A DNA stretch of 64,000 nucleotides from Candidatus Methylomirabilota bacterium (lineage in GTDB: Bacteria > Methylomirabilota > Methylomirabilia > Methylomirabilales > Methylomirabilaceae): contig PQAM01000004.1 of assembly GCA_003104975.1 (NCBI GenBank), forward strand, positions 1 to 64,000. The letters run 5' to 3'. The position numbers were made by a program, and so were the translations under genes. Within the stretch, counting starts at the first letter, position 1. Each line of letters begins with the position of its first letter. Positions 1 to 8,685 of this stretch are shown here, piece by piece. The notes below the pieces were generated by a model. That model was not told where the DNA came from, did no database searches, and worked only from the letters and a program-made list of their open reading frames with translations.

Positions 1-83
1 GTCATGCTCATGGGCTCCTGGGGGGTGGCTCCGCTGTCCGACCGAGCGTCTGAGACATCCGGGCGCTTATCTTTGCTCATCCT

Positions 84-1352
84 CTAATCCTGACGACTTT
101 TGGCAAGCCTTGGACTAGAGGAGGGGCGCACACTCCCCTCCTCGTCCATCGATTTTCGACCCTGGCGGGGGTTATTATTGCCCACCGTGGCTCCTGAGGT
201 TGCGTGTGGAGCAAAGACCGATTCATCCGGCCACTGCACCGGGAGCTTGAACCCAATATACCGCTCGATCGCATCGAGCGACAGCACATACTCCTCGTCG
301 GCCAGGCTGATCGCCTTGCCGGCCGCCCCGGCACGCGCCGTTCGTCCGATTCGATGCACATAGTCTTCCGGATCCTGGGGAAGATCATAGTTGATCACGT
401 GACTGACCGCTTCGACATGCAGCCCGCGCGAGGCAACATCAGTCGCCACCAGGATCGGCAGCGTACCCGCCTTGAACTTGGCAATGATCTGAAGGCGCTT
501 GCGTTGATCAATACTGCCGCTGATCAGACCCGCCCGGTAGTCGCATCGAACCAACTTCTGGGTCAGCCGCTCAGCCCCCTGCCTGGTATTGCAAAAGATG
601 AGGATCCGTTGCCATGGCTCATGCTGGAGCAGCCAGCGGAGCAACCGGAATTTCTCCTGCTTCTCGACATGGAAAAGCAGGTGCTCCACCTTGTCCACCG
701 TCACCTGCTCTGGGGAGATGGCAATCCTGATCGGGTTATTCATAAACTCATATGATAACTCCATCTCCCGAAATGAAAGGGTCGCCGAGAAGAGGAATGA
801 CTGACGCTTGTGGTACGGGGGCAACCGCCGCAACAGGAAGCGAAGGTCTTTGATGAATCCCATATCGAACATTCGGTCGGCCTCATCGACCACCAGGACC
901 TCGACCTGAGACAGCTCGTAGACCCCCTGCTTGAAATAATCGATCAGTCGTCCCGGTGTCCCAATCAGAATGTCAATAGGCTGTTGGAGGGCACTCCGTT
1001 GCTTCTGATAGTCCACCCCTCCATAGACGGCGAGTCTCGCGAGGCCGGTGAACCCGCCCAGCAGTTCCACATCCCACAGGATCTGGACGGCCAGTTCGCG
1101 CGTCGGGGCCAGAATCAGGGCTCGAGGCGCACCGGGGAGTGTGGGGCGTTTTGAACTGAGCAGTCGAATGAACAGTGGGATGAGGAAGGCGGCGGTCTTG
1201 CCGCTGCCGGTCTGGGCCTGCCCGGCAATATCCCGCCCGGTCATGGCAAGCGGCAGCGTCTCAGCCTGAATCGGCGTACATTGGCTGAAGCCGGCCGCCT
1301 CTATCCCCTTGCGAATCGCCTCGGGAAGTGCAAAGGCGTCGAAGCTTGTCAT
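84..1352 (-). CDS. DEAD-box ATP-dependent RNA helicase (RhlE/RhlB-like)
   Basis: ATP-driven RNA unwinding, probably in ribosome assembly or mRNA turnover in the cytoplasm. All core motifs are visible in the 422-residue product: the Q motif (about 17-30), motif I AQTGSGKT (46-53), PTRELA (83-88), GTPGRLID, DEAD (156-159), SAT (189-191) and HRIGRTARAG near 330. The tail of about 50 residues after the core is short, polar and basic, as in RhlE-type enzymes. The start is the only ATG next to the Q-motif region; no strong ribosome binding site is visible upstream. The gene stands alone, divergent from the copper protein. Which RhlE/RhlB/DbpA subgroup it belongs to cannot be decided by eye. Confidence 0.95.
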   Translation of the reverse strand: MTSFDAFALPEAIRKGIEAAGFSQCTPIQAETLPLAMTGRDIAGQAQTGSGKTAAFLIPLFIRLLSSKRPTLPGAPRALILAPTRELAVQILWDVELLGGFTGLARLAVYGGVDYQKQRSALQQPIDILIGTPGRLIDYFKQGVYELSQVEVLVVDEADRMFDMGFIKDLRFLLRRLPPYHKRQSFLFSATLSFREMELSYEFMNNPIRIAISPEQVTVDKVEHLLFHVEKQEKFRLLRWLLQHEPWQRILIFCNTRQGAERLTQKLVRCDYRAGLISGSIDQRKRLQIIAKFKAGTLPILVATDVASRGLHVEAVSHVINYDLPQDPEDYVHRIGRTARAGAAGKAISLADEEYVLSLDAIERYIGFKLPVQWPDESVFAPHATSGATVGNNNPRQGRKSMDEEGSVRPSSSPRLAKSRQD

Positions 1353-1824
1353 GGGCAGCTACCCGGTAGGACCAACTCGGCACGCAGTCCCGCAGGACGC
1401 CCGCCAATCAGTCGATTGTCTCGTGCAGGCGTGTACATATGTGTCATTATTATGCCTCGCATCACGGGAATTGACAAGGCAAATCGGTTTCAGCCCCTAC
1501 CGGATCGACGCACCACCGAATAGAGCCCCCTTTTTTACACCGGATACCAGCCGTTATCCGCCAACCTTTACACACCTGCTGTGAGCCTACCATCATTGCG
1601 ATAGCATCAACTACTACCGTGTTTTCAGCTAGTTATACGTATATACGGCTCCTGGCATGATCTTGGCATATCATGGGTCATGATGCATTCATGAGGCATC
1701 TGCATTTCCAGTTGATTGAATCGCAGGATTTACAGGAGGCTATGAACAGCAGGGCCTAAGACATTATGAGTCTTTTGAAAGAGGACTCCACGTAAACAAT
1801 AAGGAAAGGAAGGAATACAAATCG
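1353..1824. other. intergenic region between divergent helicase and copper-protein genes
   Basis: 472 bases with no convincing gene. It holds one copy (1470-1485) of a 16-base direct repeat, ATTGACAAGGCAAATC, whose other copy is at 5410-5425. At 1742-1759 there is a five-codon open frame (MNSRA) with a good AGGAGG site before it; it could be a leader mini-ORF for the downstream gene or chance. AT-rich sequence around 1600-1680 is the likely promoter area, but I cannot pick out the boxes. Confidence 0.5.
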
Positions 1825-3726
1825 ATGAACATGATACTACAAGAGGCACCACCTGCAGGCGTACACCGACATGAGGCACGTCATCCTGGGTTACTGAGCC
1901 GGCCGAACGCTCGAAGGCTGGGACATGGCGTGGTCTCTATAGTCGCAGGCGCACTTCTGTTGATCGCGGCCACCATGACCGGACCGATGATTGCGGAAGC
2001 GCATGCCGATGCGGAATTTGCGATTACCGATGAGCCCGGACGCTGGTTCAAGAATACTGCCGGACCGATCGGGGGCACGCAATCCCTGGCGGTCGTCCAA
2101 CCCGGCGCCAGAGTGAAGTTCTCGTACGATAAGTCCAAGACCACCCACACAGTAACCGGCCTGATCTTCCCCACCGGCGCAACAGGCATGCCGTTTGACA
2201 CCCCGCCGACAAAGAACGGCGCCGATCTGGTCCTCCGAACGCCGGGCCTCTACGTGTTTGTGTGCAAGGTTCACCCCTATATGTTCGCCGCCGTGATTGT
2301 TGACGATCCCAATACGGCGGGCCTGGACCTCGGCGATGCCATCACTCTGGTCAACGGCATCACCGTCCCGACCAGCAGCGACCTGGCGACACGGCTGCTC
2401 AGAACGTTTTTTATTGCCACCAATCCCGCCAACTGGCAGGACTATAGATCGTCGCGGCCTTGGCATGTCACCTACCCGAACGTGGACGTCCGGATCGATG
2501 TCGGGGTGGTGAACCTGCCGGCGGTGCTTGACGCCCGGTACGGTAACGATACGACCCTCCAGGTGCTCGCCAATCCGACCATCCCCGGCGTCGGCGAGGT
2601 ATGGGTAGATACCCAGTTCGAGCTGACAGCCGGGAAAACGAAGCCCGGGACGGCGACAAAGGTCGATGCGACCACCTGGCAGGTGGCCAGGAAGGTCGCG
2701 CTCCCCAAGATCGACATGAACAATCCCCACAACATGTGGACCGACAGGAGCCAGACACTGATCTATCAGACCCAATGGTTCGACAGAAAATTGACCGTCT
2801 TCAACCGGGCAACCGGGCAATTGGTCCGCAACATCGATGTGGGCGAGGCGCCGGCCCATGTCATGACCCGGACCGATACCGATCAGCTTCATGTTACCAT
2901 CAACGGCGGCGACACACCAAATTCGGTGATTGAGTTGGCGCCGTCGGCCACGGAGGTGCAACGGTCAATCAATATCGGTCGGGCCAACCCCCACGCCCAC
3001 TGGATGAGTCACGACGGCAAGATGATGGTTACACCCAACGTCTTTACCGACGACTCCTCCATTTACGACTTTCCCAGCCGATCGCTGGCCGGCATTGTGC
3101 CGACGGGGTCCCATCCGCTCGCGACCGGGATGATGCCGGATGCAAGCAAATACTACATCGCCAACCTGCTGGACAGTACCATCACCGTCGTCGATATGGC
3201 GACCGGGAGTGTTCGGGGTACAATCAATCTCCTGACCCATTACGATCCGCTGTCCGGGACAATCACCGGTCCAGTCGGTGCCCTGCCGATCCAGACCCCG
3301 GTCAGCCCGAACGGCCGGTCAATGGTGACCGCCAACACCTTGACAGCAACCATTACCGTGGTGGATACGATGACCGATACCGTCGTCGCGATGTTACCGT
3401 GCGATCCGGGGTGTCACGGTGTCCAGTATGGCGCCAAGCAGGGCGGCGGCTATTACGCCTATGTCTCGAGTAAGTTCTCGAACGACCTGATCGTCGTCGA
3501 TCCGGACCCGAACAACGACGGTAATCCGTCGGATGCGACGATTGCGGGACGGGTGCCGCTGACCGCGTCGACCGGCACCGCAACGGACGACCGAGTCACC
3601 GGCAACCCCGGCATGGGGGGCCAGGGCATCCTCCCGATCCCGGTAGTCTATAACGGGTGGGTCCAGAATCTCCCGCCAACCTGGAAACAGGGTTTGACCG
3701 CCGACCAGCAAAATCCGCTCTTCTAA
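1825..3726 (+). CDS. secreted cupredoxin-domain / YVTN beta-propeller fusion protein
   Basis: 633 residues. A long N-terminus with one hydrophobic stretch (about 36-60, ending near A-E-A-H-A) looks like a signal peptide. Residues about 62-160 form a plastocyanin-like domain with a complete type 1 copper ligand set: H108, C147, H150 and M153 (C-K-V-H-P-Y-M). The remainder shows repeated blades of the YVTN/surface-propeller kind (for example I-T-V-V-D-M-A-T-G-S-V-R and I-T-V-V-D-T-M-T-D-T-V). Such a protein could move electrons in the periplasm or act as an oxidase with a second site on the propeller; the partner is unknown. The gene is monocistronic, with a GGAAGGA site upstream of the first ATG and a strong terminator just after it. 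Confidence 0.8.
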   Translation: MNMILQEAPPAGVHRHEARHPGLLSRPNARRLGHGVVSIVAGALLLIAATMTGPMIAEAHADAEFAITDEPGRWFKNTAGPIGGTQSLAVVQPGARVKFSYDKSKTTHTVTGLIFPTGATGMPFDTPPTKNGADLVLRTPGLYVFVCKVHPYMFAAVIVDDPNTAGLDLGDAITLVNGITVPTSSDLATRLLRTFFIATNPANWQDYRSSRPWHVTYPNVDVRIDVGVVNLPAVLDARYGNDTTLQVLANPTIPGVGEVWVDTQFELTAGKTKPGTATKVDATTWQVARKVALPKIDMNNPHNMWTDRSQTLIYQTQWFDRKLTVFNRATGQLVRNIDVGEAPAHVMTRTDTDQLHVTINGGDTPNSVIELAPSATEVQRSINIGRANPHAHWMSHDGKMMVTPNVFTDDSSIYDFPSRSLAGIVPTGSHPLATGMMPDASKYYIANLLDSTITVVDMATGSVRGTINLLTHYDPLSGTITGPVGALPIQTPVSPNGRSMVTANTLTATITVVDTMTDTVVAMLPCDPGCHGVQYGAKQGGGYYAYVSSKFSNDLIVVDPDPNNDGNPSDATIAGRVPLTASTGTATDDRVTGNPGMGGQGILPIPVVYNGWVQNLPPTWKQGLTADQQNPLF

Positions 3727-3746
3727 ACCCCCTCCTCTGTTCCACA

Positions 3747-3780
3747 CCCCCTCTCCCGACATGTCGGGAGAGGGGGTTTT
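3747..3780 (+). terminator. Rho-independent terminator after the copper protein gene
   Basis: A perfect 30-base palindrome (3747-3776; outer arms CCCCCTCTCCCGA / TCGGGAGAGGGGG) is followed by TTTT, 20 bases after the stop codon. Confidence 0.9.
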
Positions 3781-3953
3781 ACTTAGCCCAAGTCCGTCAC
3801 GAGATCGTCGACATGATGTGGGCGTTGACGCGCCGCTCCTCTCGATTTTGTTTTGATTTATCGGCGAGACCCCCTATACTTTTTCCTGGAAGTGGGCTGC
3901 CTCGAGGCAAAACGGGGTTGGGTTCGCCGATCCCATGAACGGAGTAGAGAGGA

Positions 3954-4586
3954 ATGATCCGCATTCTCATCGCCGATGATCATACGGTGGCACGGCGCGG
4001 ACTGATCCAGGTTGTGAGCGAAGAACCCGGGATGCAGGTGGTGGGCGAAGCCAAGAACGGGCAGGAGTTGTTCGCACTACTTCGACGGCAACCATGCGAT
4101 CTGGTGGTCCTGGACATCTCAATGCCCGGCAAAAGCGGCCTGGATGTGCTCAGCGAGTTAAAGCATGAGTACCGCAACCTGCCGGTACTGGTGTTGAGTA
4201 TGCATGCGGAAGAGCAGTACGCCGTACGGGCGCTCAAGTCCGGCGCGGCAGGCTATTTGACGAAAGACAGTGCGGCGGAGGAGTTGCTCAAGGCCATCAA
4301 GAAGGTGATCGGCGGCGGCCGATACATGAGCCTGGAGCTCGCCGAGCGATTGGCCTTGGAGGTGGCCGGCGGCGTCGCACGCCCACCGCATGAGGCACTC
4401 TCGCACCAGGAGTTCCGGGTACTCTGTCTGCTCGCATCCGGAAAATCGATCACCGACATCGCCACCGAGCTGTCGCTCAGCGTCAAGACCGTCAGCACCT
4501 ATCGTGCCCGCATCCTGGAGAAGATGTCGATGGAGAGCAATGTCGAACTGATCCGCTACGCGATCCAGAATCGCCTGGTGGAGTGA
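3954..4586 (+). CDS. NarL/FixJ-family response regulator
   Basis: 210 residues. The receiver domain (1-120) has the acidic pair D8-D9, phosphoacceptor D54 (VVLDISMPG) and K104 (YLTKDSA). A LuxR-type helix-turn-helix lies at about 145-205 (L-S-H-Q-E-F-R-V-L ... S-V-K-T-V-S-T-Y-R-A). It should bind DNA when phosphorylated. No histidine kinase is encoded nearby, so the partner is elsewhere. The start ATG has GGAGTAGAGAGGA upstream. A second, DNA-binding-free receiver follows at 4797 and may share the signal. The target genes are unknown; the inverted repeat at 4636-4675 is a candidate site. Confidence 0.93.
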   Translation: MIRILIADDHTVARRGLIQVVSEEPGMQVVGEAKNGQELFALLRRQPCDLVVLDISMPGKSGLDVLSELKHEYRNLPVLVLSMHAEEQYAVRALKSGAAGYLTKDSAAEELLKAIKKVIGGGRYMSLELAERLALEVAGGVARPPHEALSHQEFRVLCLLASGKSITDIATELSLSVKTVSTYRARILEKMSMESNVELIRYAIQNRLVE

Positions 4587-4635
4587 CCTCTCCGGATCGT
4601 CGTATCCCCCGGTCAGTCCTCACCCGGTGCCCCCC

Positions 4636-4675
4636 GAATGTAGGATGAAATCGGGCGACGGCATGCGCTACATTC
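4636..4675. promoter_or_regulatory. inverted repeat, possible regulator-binding site
   Basis: GAATGTAG (4636-4643) and CTACATTC (4668-4675) are perfect inverted half-sites with centres 32 bases apart, about three helical turns. They sit between the two response-regulator genes. This spacing suits a dimeric LuxR-type regulator, but no binding protein is demonstrated. Confidence 0.35.
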
Positions 4676-4796
4676 TGACAGAAAGATCGGCGTCTTACCG
4701 ACGGTCATCGTCGAGCGCTGATGCTATCTTATTGCGTAGAGTGGAGGTGAATCGGAACCCAGTACGGATGGGCGCCCGCCTCGGACTCGAGGACGT

Positions 4797-5156
4797 ATGA
4801 TGCGCATCTTTATCGTGGATGATTCAGCCGTCGTGCGGGAACGGCTCATCGAGGTGCTTTCGGGTCTGCCCACCGGCCAGATAATCGGGCAGGCGGTGGG
4901 GGCTGCTGAAGCCGTGGAGGCCATCCGGAGAATGAGGCCTGATGTGGTGATTCTGGACCTACATCTGCTGGAAGGCAACGGGATCCAGGTACTGCAACAG
5001 ATCAAAAAAGACGCACCGGGTCCCATCGTTTTAGTCCTTACCAACTACCCCTATCCCCAATATCGGAAGCAATGCCTGGAGACCGGAGCCGATTACTTCT
5101 TCGACAAATCGCTGGAATTTGATATGGTTCATGAGGTCATCCGGCAGCTCCCCTAG
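4797..5156 (+). CDS. single-domain response regulator (CheY-like)
   Basis: 119 residues, receiver domain only. D8-D9 (IVDDS), phosphoacceptor D54 (VILDLHL) and K104 (FFDKS) are all present, so phosphorylation should work. There is no output domain, so it must act by protein contact, as a phosphate sink or relay. Two adjacent ATG codons (4797 and 4800) are possible starts. It lies 210 bases downstream of a NarL-type regulator on the same strand and is not obviously in one operon with it. Confidence 0.9.
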   Translation: MMRIFIVDDSAVVRERLIEVLSGLPTGQIIGQAVGAAEAVEAIRRMRPDVVILDLHLLEGNGIQVLQQIKKDAPGPIVLVLTNYPYPQYRKQCLETGADYFFDKSLEFDMVHEVIRQLP

Positions 5157-5596
5157 CCATCCCCGACAACTGACCTGGTCGTTTCCCCAACCTACTCATT
5201 CCCACGAGATGTGCCGACCACCGAGGTCACCCGTCGAATCGTCCCTGTCCGTCCTCCTGCCTTCTGTGGTGATCTTCCTCAACCAGGCCAGGCATTGCCA
5301 AATGATCTGTTCCCTGATTTGGTGGATCAGGCGGATGACCACCGCTTTTCTCTCACAGCCGGGGGTGTTATCCAGATTTGATGACTCGACTTGTAAGCAA
5401 ATAATGGGGATTGACAAGGCAAATCCGTTATGATAGAAATACACGGTTTTTTCGAGCGCTGGACGTGGTCTTAAAGATCATACGGAAGGGTAATTGCCGA
5501 GCCTGCCCGTGGATCCCCCTCGATGGTCCACCATCCGAGGAGTGTTGATCGAAGTAGACGTTCGTCCCAACCTTTTAACACGTTACGGAGGTGACA
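5157..5596. other. intergenic region upstream of the lipoprotein gene
   Basis: 440 bases; no gene of its own is recognised. It contains the second copy (5410-5425) of the direct repeat ATTGACAAGGCAAATC and the promoter candidate described separately. Confidence 0.5.
5411..5439 (+). promoter_or_regulatory. candidate sigma-70 promoter for the lipoprotein gene
   Basis: A perfect -35 box TTGACA (5411-5416) is followed after 17 bases by TAGAAA (5434-5439), a weak -10. The -35 lies inside the direct repeat shared with 1470-1485. Confidence 0.4.
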
Positions 5597-6037
5597 GTGA
5601 AGCTGAGAAATGTTGTAACAGGAATGGTGGTCCTCACTCTGGTGTTTCTTGCTGGCTGCGGAGGAGGGGGGGGAAGTGAAGGCAAAGGGGATCCGATGGC
5701 CATAGCCGAGCAGTTCATGGATCTCTATTATAAGCAGGGCAACGTTGACGAGGCAAAGAAGTTGGCCAACGCCGAAATGGTCGAGAAGATCCAGGCGACC
5801 GCAGCCGCCGCGACGGAGCCCGCAGGAGAGCAGGAGATCTCGTATCATTTGAAGGAGAAGAGCCACGAGGGCAAGCATTCATACGCCCTGTTTCAAATGA
5901 CGATCAAGAAGAAGGAGGGTGAACCCGTTTATAAGACCGTCTCCCTCTTCGTCGATCTGGTCGACGGCGCCTGGAAGGTGACACTCTTCGACGAGAAGAT
6001 CGAGCCGGGGCCACATCAGGAAACGACAAAGGGTTAG
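5597..6037 (+). CDS. small outer-envelope lipoprotein, DUF4878-like
   Basis: 146 residues from GTG 5597, chosen because GGAGGTGACA sits just upstream (GTG 5591 would be too close to it). The signal peptide ends in the lipobox L-A-G-C and is followed by a glycine run. The mature part resembles small NTF2-like/DUF4878 lipoproteins: an alpha-helical start (A-E-Q-F-M-D-L-Y-Y) and a beta-sheet with K-K-K-E-G-E and W-K-V. Such domains often bind small ligands or partner proteins; no specific role can be given. The gene is transcribed alone and ends at a shared bidirectional terminator. Confidence 0.8.
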   Translation: MKLRNVVTGMVVLTLVFLAGCGGGGGSEGKGDPMAIAEQFMDLYYKQGNVDEAKKLANAEMVEKIQATAAAATEPAGEQEISYHLKEKSHEGKHSYALFQMTIKKKEGEPVYKTVSLFVDLVDGAWKVTLFDEKIEPGPHQETTKG

Positions 6038-6041
6038 TAAG

Positions 6042-6069
6042 AACTTCAAGGCTCAAGACTGAAGGCCAT
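6042..6069. repeat. weak 7-base-periodic repeat
   Basis: AACTTCA-AGGCTCA-AGACTGA-AGGCCAT directly after the lipoprotein stop codon; one of several degenerate heptad tracts in the window. Confidence 0.45.
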
Positions 6070-6114
6070 TAGGTATAGCTGCGGTCTTCAGCCTATTGAC
6101 CTGCCTTTCTTGGA

Positions 6115-6155
6115 AATAAAAACCCCAGGGGGTGTTTCCCCCTGGGGTTTTTATT
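6115..6155. terminator. bidirectional terminator between convergent genes
   Basis: An 18-base perfect stem (6115-6132 with 6138-6155), five-base loop TGTTT, GC-rich core flanked by A and T runs on the two sides. It can stop both the lipoprotein transcript (plus) and the groEL transcript (minus). Confidence 0.92.
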
Positions 6156-6188
6156 CTTCCTTTCAGCCTTCAGTCTATCGACCTATCT

Positions 6189-7823
<1,635 letters not shown>

Positions 7824-7893
7824 ATCAGCTCTCCTCCTCAACCTGCGTCAGTGTTTTGAAATAACGATCGTCCGGTCGATACCCGTACACCGG

Positions 7894-8181
7894 CTATTGC
7901 AGGATGCACAGGACATCTTCCTCCCGCATGATCAAGAACTCCTCGTCGTCCAGTTTCACCTCCGAACCGGAGTACTTGCCGAAGAGGATCTTATCGCCGA
8001 CCTTCACATCCATCGGCTGTCGCTTGCCGTCATCACCGACCTTACCGGGTCCGACAGCGATCACTTCACCCTCTTGAGGCTTCTCTTTGGCGGTATCAGG
8101 GATGATGATCCCGCCCTTCCTGGTCTCTTTCTCCTCCAGACGCTTCACCAGAATTCGGTCGTGCAGTGGTTTTACCTTCAC
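7894..8181 (-). CDS. groS: 10 kDa co-chaperonin GroES
   Basis: Lid of the GroEL chamber. 95 residues, the usual size, beginning [14 protein letters not shown] and carrying the mobile-loop region ([14 protein letters not shown]) that contacts GroEL. A GGAGTGG-type site precedes the ATG. First gene of the heat-shock operon; promoter and CIRCE lie about 110-165 bases upstream. Confidence 0.98.
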   Translation of the reverse strand: MKVKPLHDRILVKRLEEKETRKGGIIIPDTAKEKPQEGEVIAVGPGKVGDDGKRQPMDVKVGDKILFGKYSGSEVKLDDEEFLIMREEDVLCILQ

Positions 8182-8289
8182 GATCGCCCACTCCTTTCTC
8201 TGCAGGGACGGGTTTCACGCCCGCCCATAACTCCGATGTAGACCACCCTCACGCACTACACAACGAACAACTCGCCGACGACAACACTG

Positions 8290-8316
8290 TTAGCACTCTA
8301 CTGTTGAGAGTGCTAA
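8290..8316 (-). promoter_or_regulatory. CIRCE operator (HrcA binding site)
   Basis: TTAGCACTC-N9-GAGTGCTAA, a perfect match to the CIRCE consensus, placed just downstream of the groES -10 box. Established role: HrcA repressor binding under non-stress conditions. hrcA itself is not in the window. Confidence 0.97.
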
Positions 8317-8318
8317 TA

Positions 8319-8347
8319 AATATAAGAGACAAGACGATCATTCGCAA
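8319..8347 (-). promoter_or_regulatory. groESL promoter
   Basis: Read on the minus strand: -35 TTGCGA (8347-8342), 17-base spacer, -10 TATATT (8324-8319). Transcription would start inside the CIRCE element, the usual arrangement for HrcA control by a vegetative sigma factor. Confidence 0.8.
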
Positions 8348-8685
8348 GGATGATTATCGGGATATAGTGGTAGACTATCGCTGATATTTGACATATCAAG
8401 ATATTATTGGTATATGAGACCGTTTTTCGCTCATATGCTCGTGGGAGCTATGCGAAAGTCGTTTTTCCGCAGTCACGTTTGGCCTGCAGGATACCGAGGT
8501 GCATGTGGTGGTGTAAATCGTGATCATCGCCTTTAATCGCTGCGGGCCTCCGACGATAATGGTCTTGACAGTATTCATCTGGGCTCCCTATACTGCTTCA
8601 GTAAGCGGAATTTTCAAAAGAAATAACGTCCGGTGTCACAGCGTACAACGTCGTGTCAACAACAGCCCGGAATGATTAAGGACGC

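Larger units (their letters stand above)
8182..8685. other. divergent regulatory region between groES and the Mpg-type gene
   Basis: 504 bases. The groES side holds CIRCE and its promoter. The other half (8350-8685) has no recognised gene; a 60-residue frame on the minus strand lacks a ribosome site and any family resemblance. Confidence 0.5.

Noticed and set aside
1742-1759. Five-codon mini-ORF (MNSRA) as a regulatory leader peptide
   Set aside because: The ribosome site is good, but there is no attenuator hairpin between it and the copper-protein gene, so I give it no functional claim.
8396-8578. 60-residue frame on the minus strand upstream of the Mpg-type gene
   Set aside because: No ribosome site, no family resemblance, odd His/Ser/Thr composition.
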